Shown piece by piece: positions 63,198 through 64,000 of a stretch of DNA of 64,000 nucleotides. Location: positions 558,001-622,000 of the forward strand of contig NZ_CP069513.1 of the NCBI RefSeq assembly GCF_016889425.1, in the 5' to 3' direction. This DNA is from Corynebacterium amycolatum. Lineage in GTDB: Bacteria; Actinomycetota; Actinomycetes; Mycobacteriales; Mycobacteriaceae. The number at the start of each line of letters is the position of its first letter. Positions within the stretch are counted from its first letter, which is position 1. The position numbers and the translations under genes were made by a program. Below the pieces are notes generated by a model, which was not told where the DNA came from, did not search any database, and saw only the letters and a program-made list of their open reading frames with translations.

Positions 63198-64000
63198 CTA
63201 ACCTCTCCGGAGCTTCCGCCAGGCCCAATCAATAATCACGAAGCCAACGAGCGTCACACCGAACAGTGGTGCAACTACCGAGTAGGCAATCAACAGCGCC
63301 ACAACAGCCGCTGCGACACCCGGGCGAATATCTCGCCAGCGCGTTGGCGACGGGAGCCTACCAGGACGACCACCGCGACCGCGCCCAAACCACATGGCGT
63401 ACCCGCGCACAATCATTGCCAGCAGAGCAACACCGATAAGCGCCAGGACCAGCTGATTCACCCACCCAAACAGGATGCCCATGTGCGCGTTAATCAGCCA
63501 TTCGGTCAGCTTTGCCGGCAGCGGCCAGTCCGCAAAGTGAATCCGGTCAACCATCGCTCCGGTCGACCCGTCTACGGTGACGGTCTCAATGCCCATCCGC
63601 CATTCCTCGCGGGCTTCCTTGGCCATCCACACCGTGCCAGCTTCCGGTGGTGTCAGTTCGACTTTCCCGGACAGCCCCTCGGCACGTGCGAGGTTCATAA
63701 CACTATCCGCCTCTGACCAGTCATAATTCGCAGGCGCAGTCGCAGTCACAGCTGGTTTCGGCGCGTACCAGTCCATCGTCTCGCGCAGCTTCGCGATGCC
63801 CGTTCCAGCCACCCACGACCACGTCAGGCCGGTGACGGTCAGGAACAAAAGTCCAACGCTGACCGCCACACCAACATTCGCGTGACGACGCATATGATGC
63901 GCCCTCTTACTTGTTCCCCGTGTCCGCTTGCGGCGCGAACGGTCCCACCAGAGCCAGAGGCCACCAATAGCCAGTGCGCCCATCCAGGATGCTGCTGTCT
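63198..64000 (-). CDS. PepSY-associated transmembrane protein (partial, 5' end outside window)
   Basis: At least 267 residues. The reading frame stays open to the window edge (ASWMGALAIGGLWLWWDR), so the start is missing. After the first visible helix come a basic loop, RRHANVGVAVSVGLLFLTVT with GLTWSWVAG, an extracytoplasmic PepSY-like domain (WRMGIETVTVDGSTGAMVDR, IHFADWPLPAKLTEWLINAH) and three more helices. Conserved His residues at helix ends (RRHANVG, NAHMGILFG) recall heme or flavin-associated PepSY_TM ferric reductases, so iron assimilation is possible. It lies outside the duplicated CRISPR flank. Confidence 0.8.
   Translation of the reverse strand, partial: TAASWMGALAIGGLWLWWDRSRRKRTRGTSKRAHHMRRHANVGVAVSVGLLFLTVTGLTWSWVAGTGIAKLRETMDWYAPKPAVTATAPANYDWSEADSVMNLARAEGLSGKVELTPPEAGTVWMAKEAREEWRMGIETVTVDGSTGAMVDRIHFADWPLPAKLTEWLINAHMGILFGWVNQLVLALIGVALLAMIVRGYAMWFGRGRGGRPGRLPSPTRWRDIRPGVAAAVVALLIAYSVVAPLFGVTLVGFVIIDWAWRKLRRG

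Noticed and set aside
1..64000. tRNA, rRNA, insertion sequences, integrases or prophage genes
   Set aside because: Looked for by pattern; no transposase, integrase, att-type repeat pair or tRNA-like sequence was found.

Overview
The window looks like chromosomal DNA of a high-GC Gram-positive bacterium, most probably a Corynebacterium. The support is a heme-uptake operon (hmuTUV plus heme oxygenase) behind a near-consensus DtxR box, an actinobacterial HicA/HicB pair, a GT87 mannosyltransferase-type protein, a trans-acting enoyl-reductase-type gene, and many start codons placed 6-7 nt after a TANNNT hexamer (leaderless transcription). A 14/16 match to the ParB site parS fits an origin-proximal location. 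I cannot assign the species. No rRNA, tRNA, prophage or insertion sequence was recognised.

Layout. 1-5.2 kb: nucleoside salvage divergon, with cdd and nupC leftward and deoA, deoC and an alpha-phosphohexomutase rightward. 5.2-6.05 kb: a long inverted repeat and a frame-broken gene. 6.1-10.5 kb: hmuTUV-hmuO leftward, sharing an iron-box intergenic region with a divergent lipoprotein that resembles the neocarzinostatin fold. 10.6-13.6 kb: housekeeping genes (isocitrate-dehydrogenase-like, VOC, S4, HPP). 13.6-22 kb: a compact surface-polysaccharide locus whose enzymes match a UDP-bacillosamine route (PglF, PglE, PglD, PglC) plus Wzx, Wzy and one glycosyltransferase; the PglF gene carries a frameshift. 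22.4-25.3 kb: a small membrane protein and a three-part NnrS-like/cupredoxin/copper nitrite reductase fusion. 25.3-31.5 kb: gltBD. 31.8-51.8 kb: secreted HNH nuclease, acyl-CoA ligase, short-chain dehydrogenases, dienoyl-CoA reductase, an operon holding an alpha/beta hydrolase-fold protein without its nucleophile, a CDF transporter, HrpB helicase, GT87, YggS, a Tat-exported Rieske lipoprotein, a Fic protein, an MFS exporter and lipid-type oxidoreductases.

51.9-63.2 kb is a defence island: HicAB, a hypothetical protein with a possible RMF/CrpP-like tail, and a complete type I-E CRISPR-Cas locus (14 repeats, 13 spacers of exactly 33 bp; cas2, cas1, cas6e, cas5e, cas7e, cse2, cse1, cas3, all on the minus strand). 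cas3 carries an in-frame TGA between the HD/Walker A part and the DEVH part, so interference is probably lost while adaptation and Cascade genes stay intact. Both outer edges of the locus carry the same diverged module: CRISPR-repeat remnant, 21-bp mini-spacer, second repeat. The window ends in a truncated PepSY-type membrane protein.

The most notable points are the cas3 nonsense codon, the duplicated flanking CRISPR module, the neocarzinostatin-like protein on the heme regulon, the bacillosamine-type capsule locus with its broken first enzyme, and the widespread leaderless-promoter geometry.
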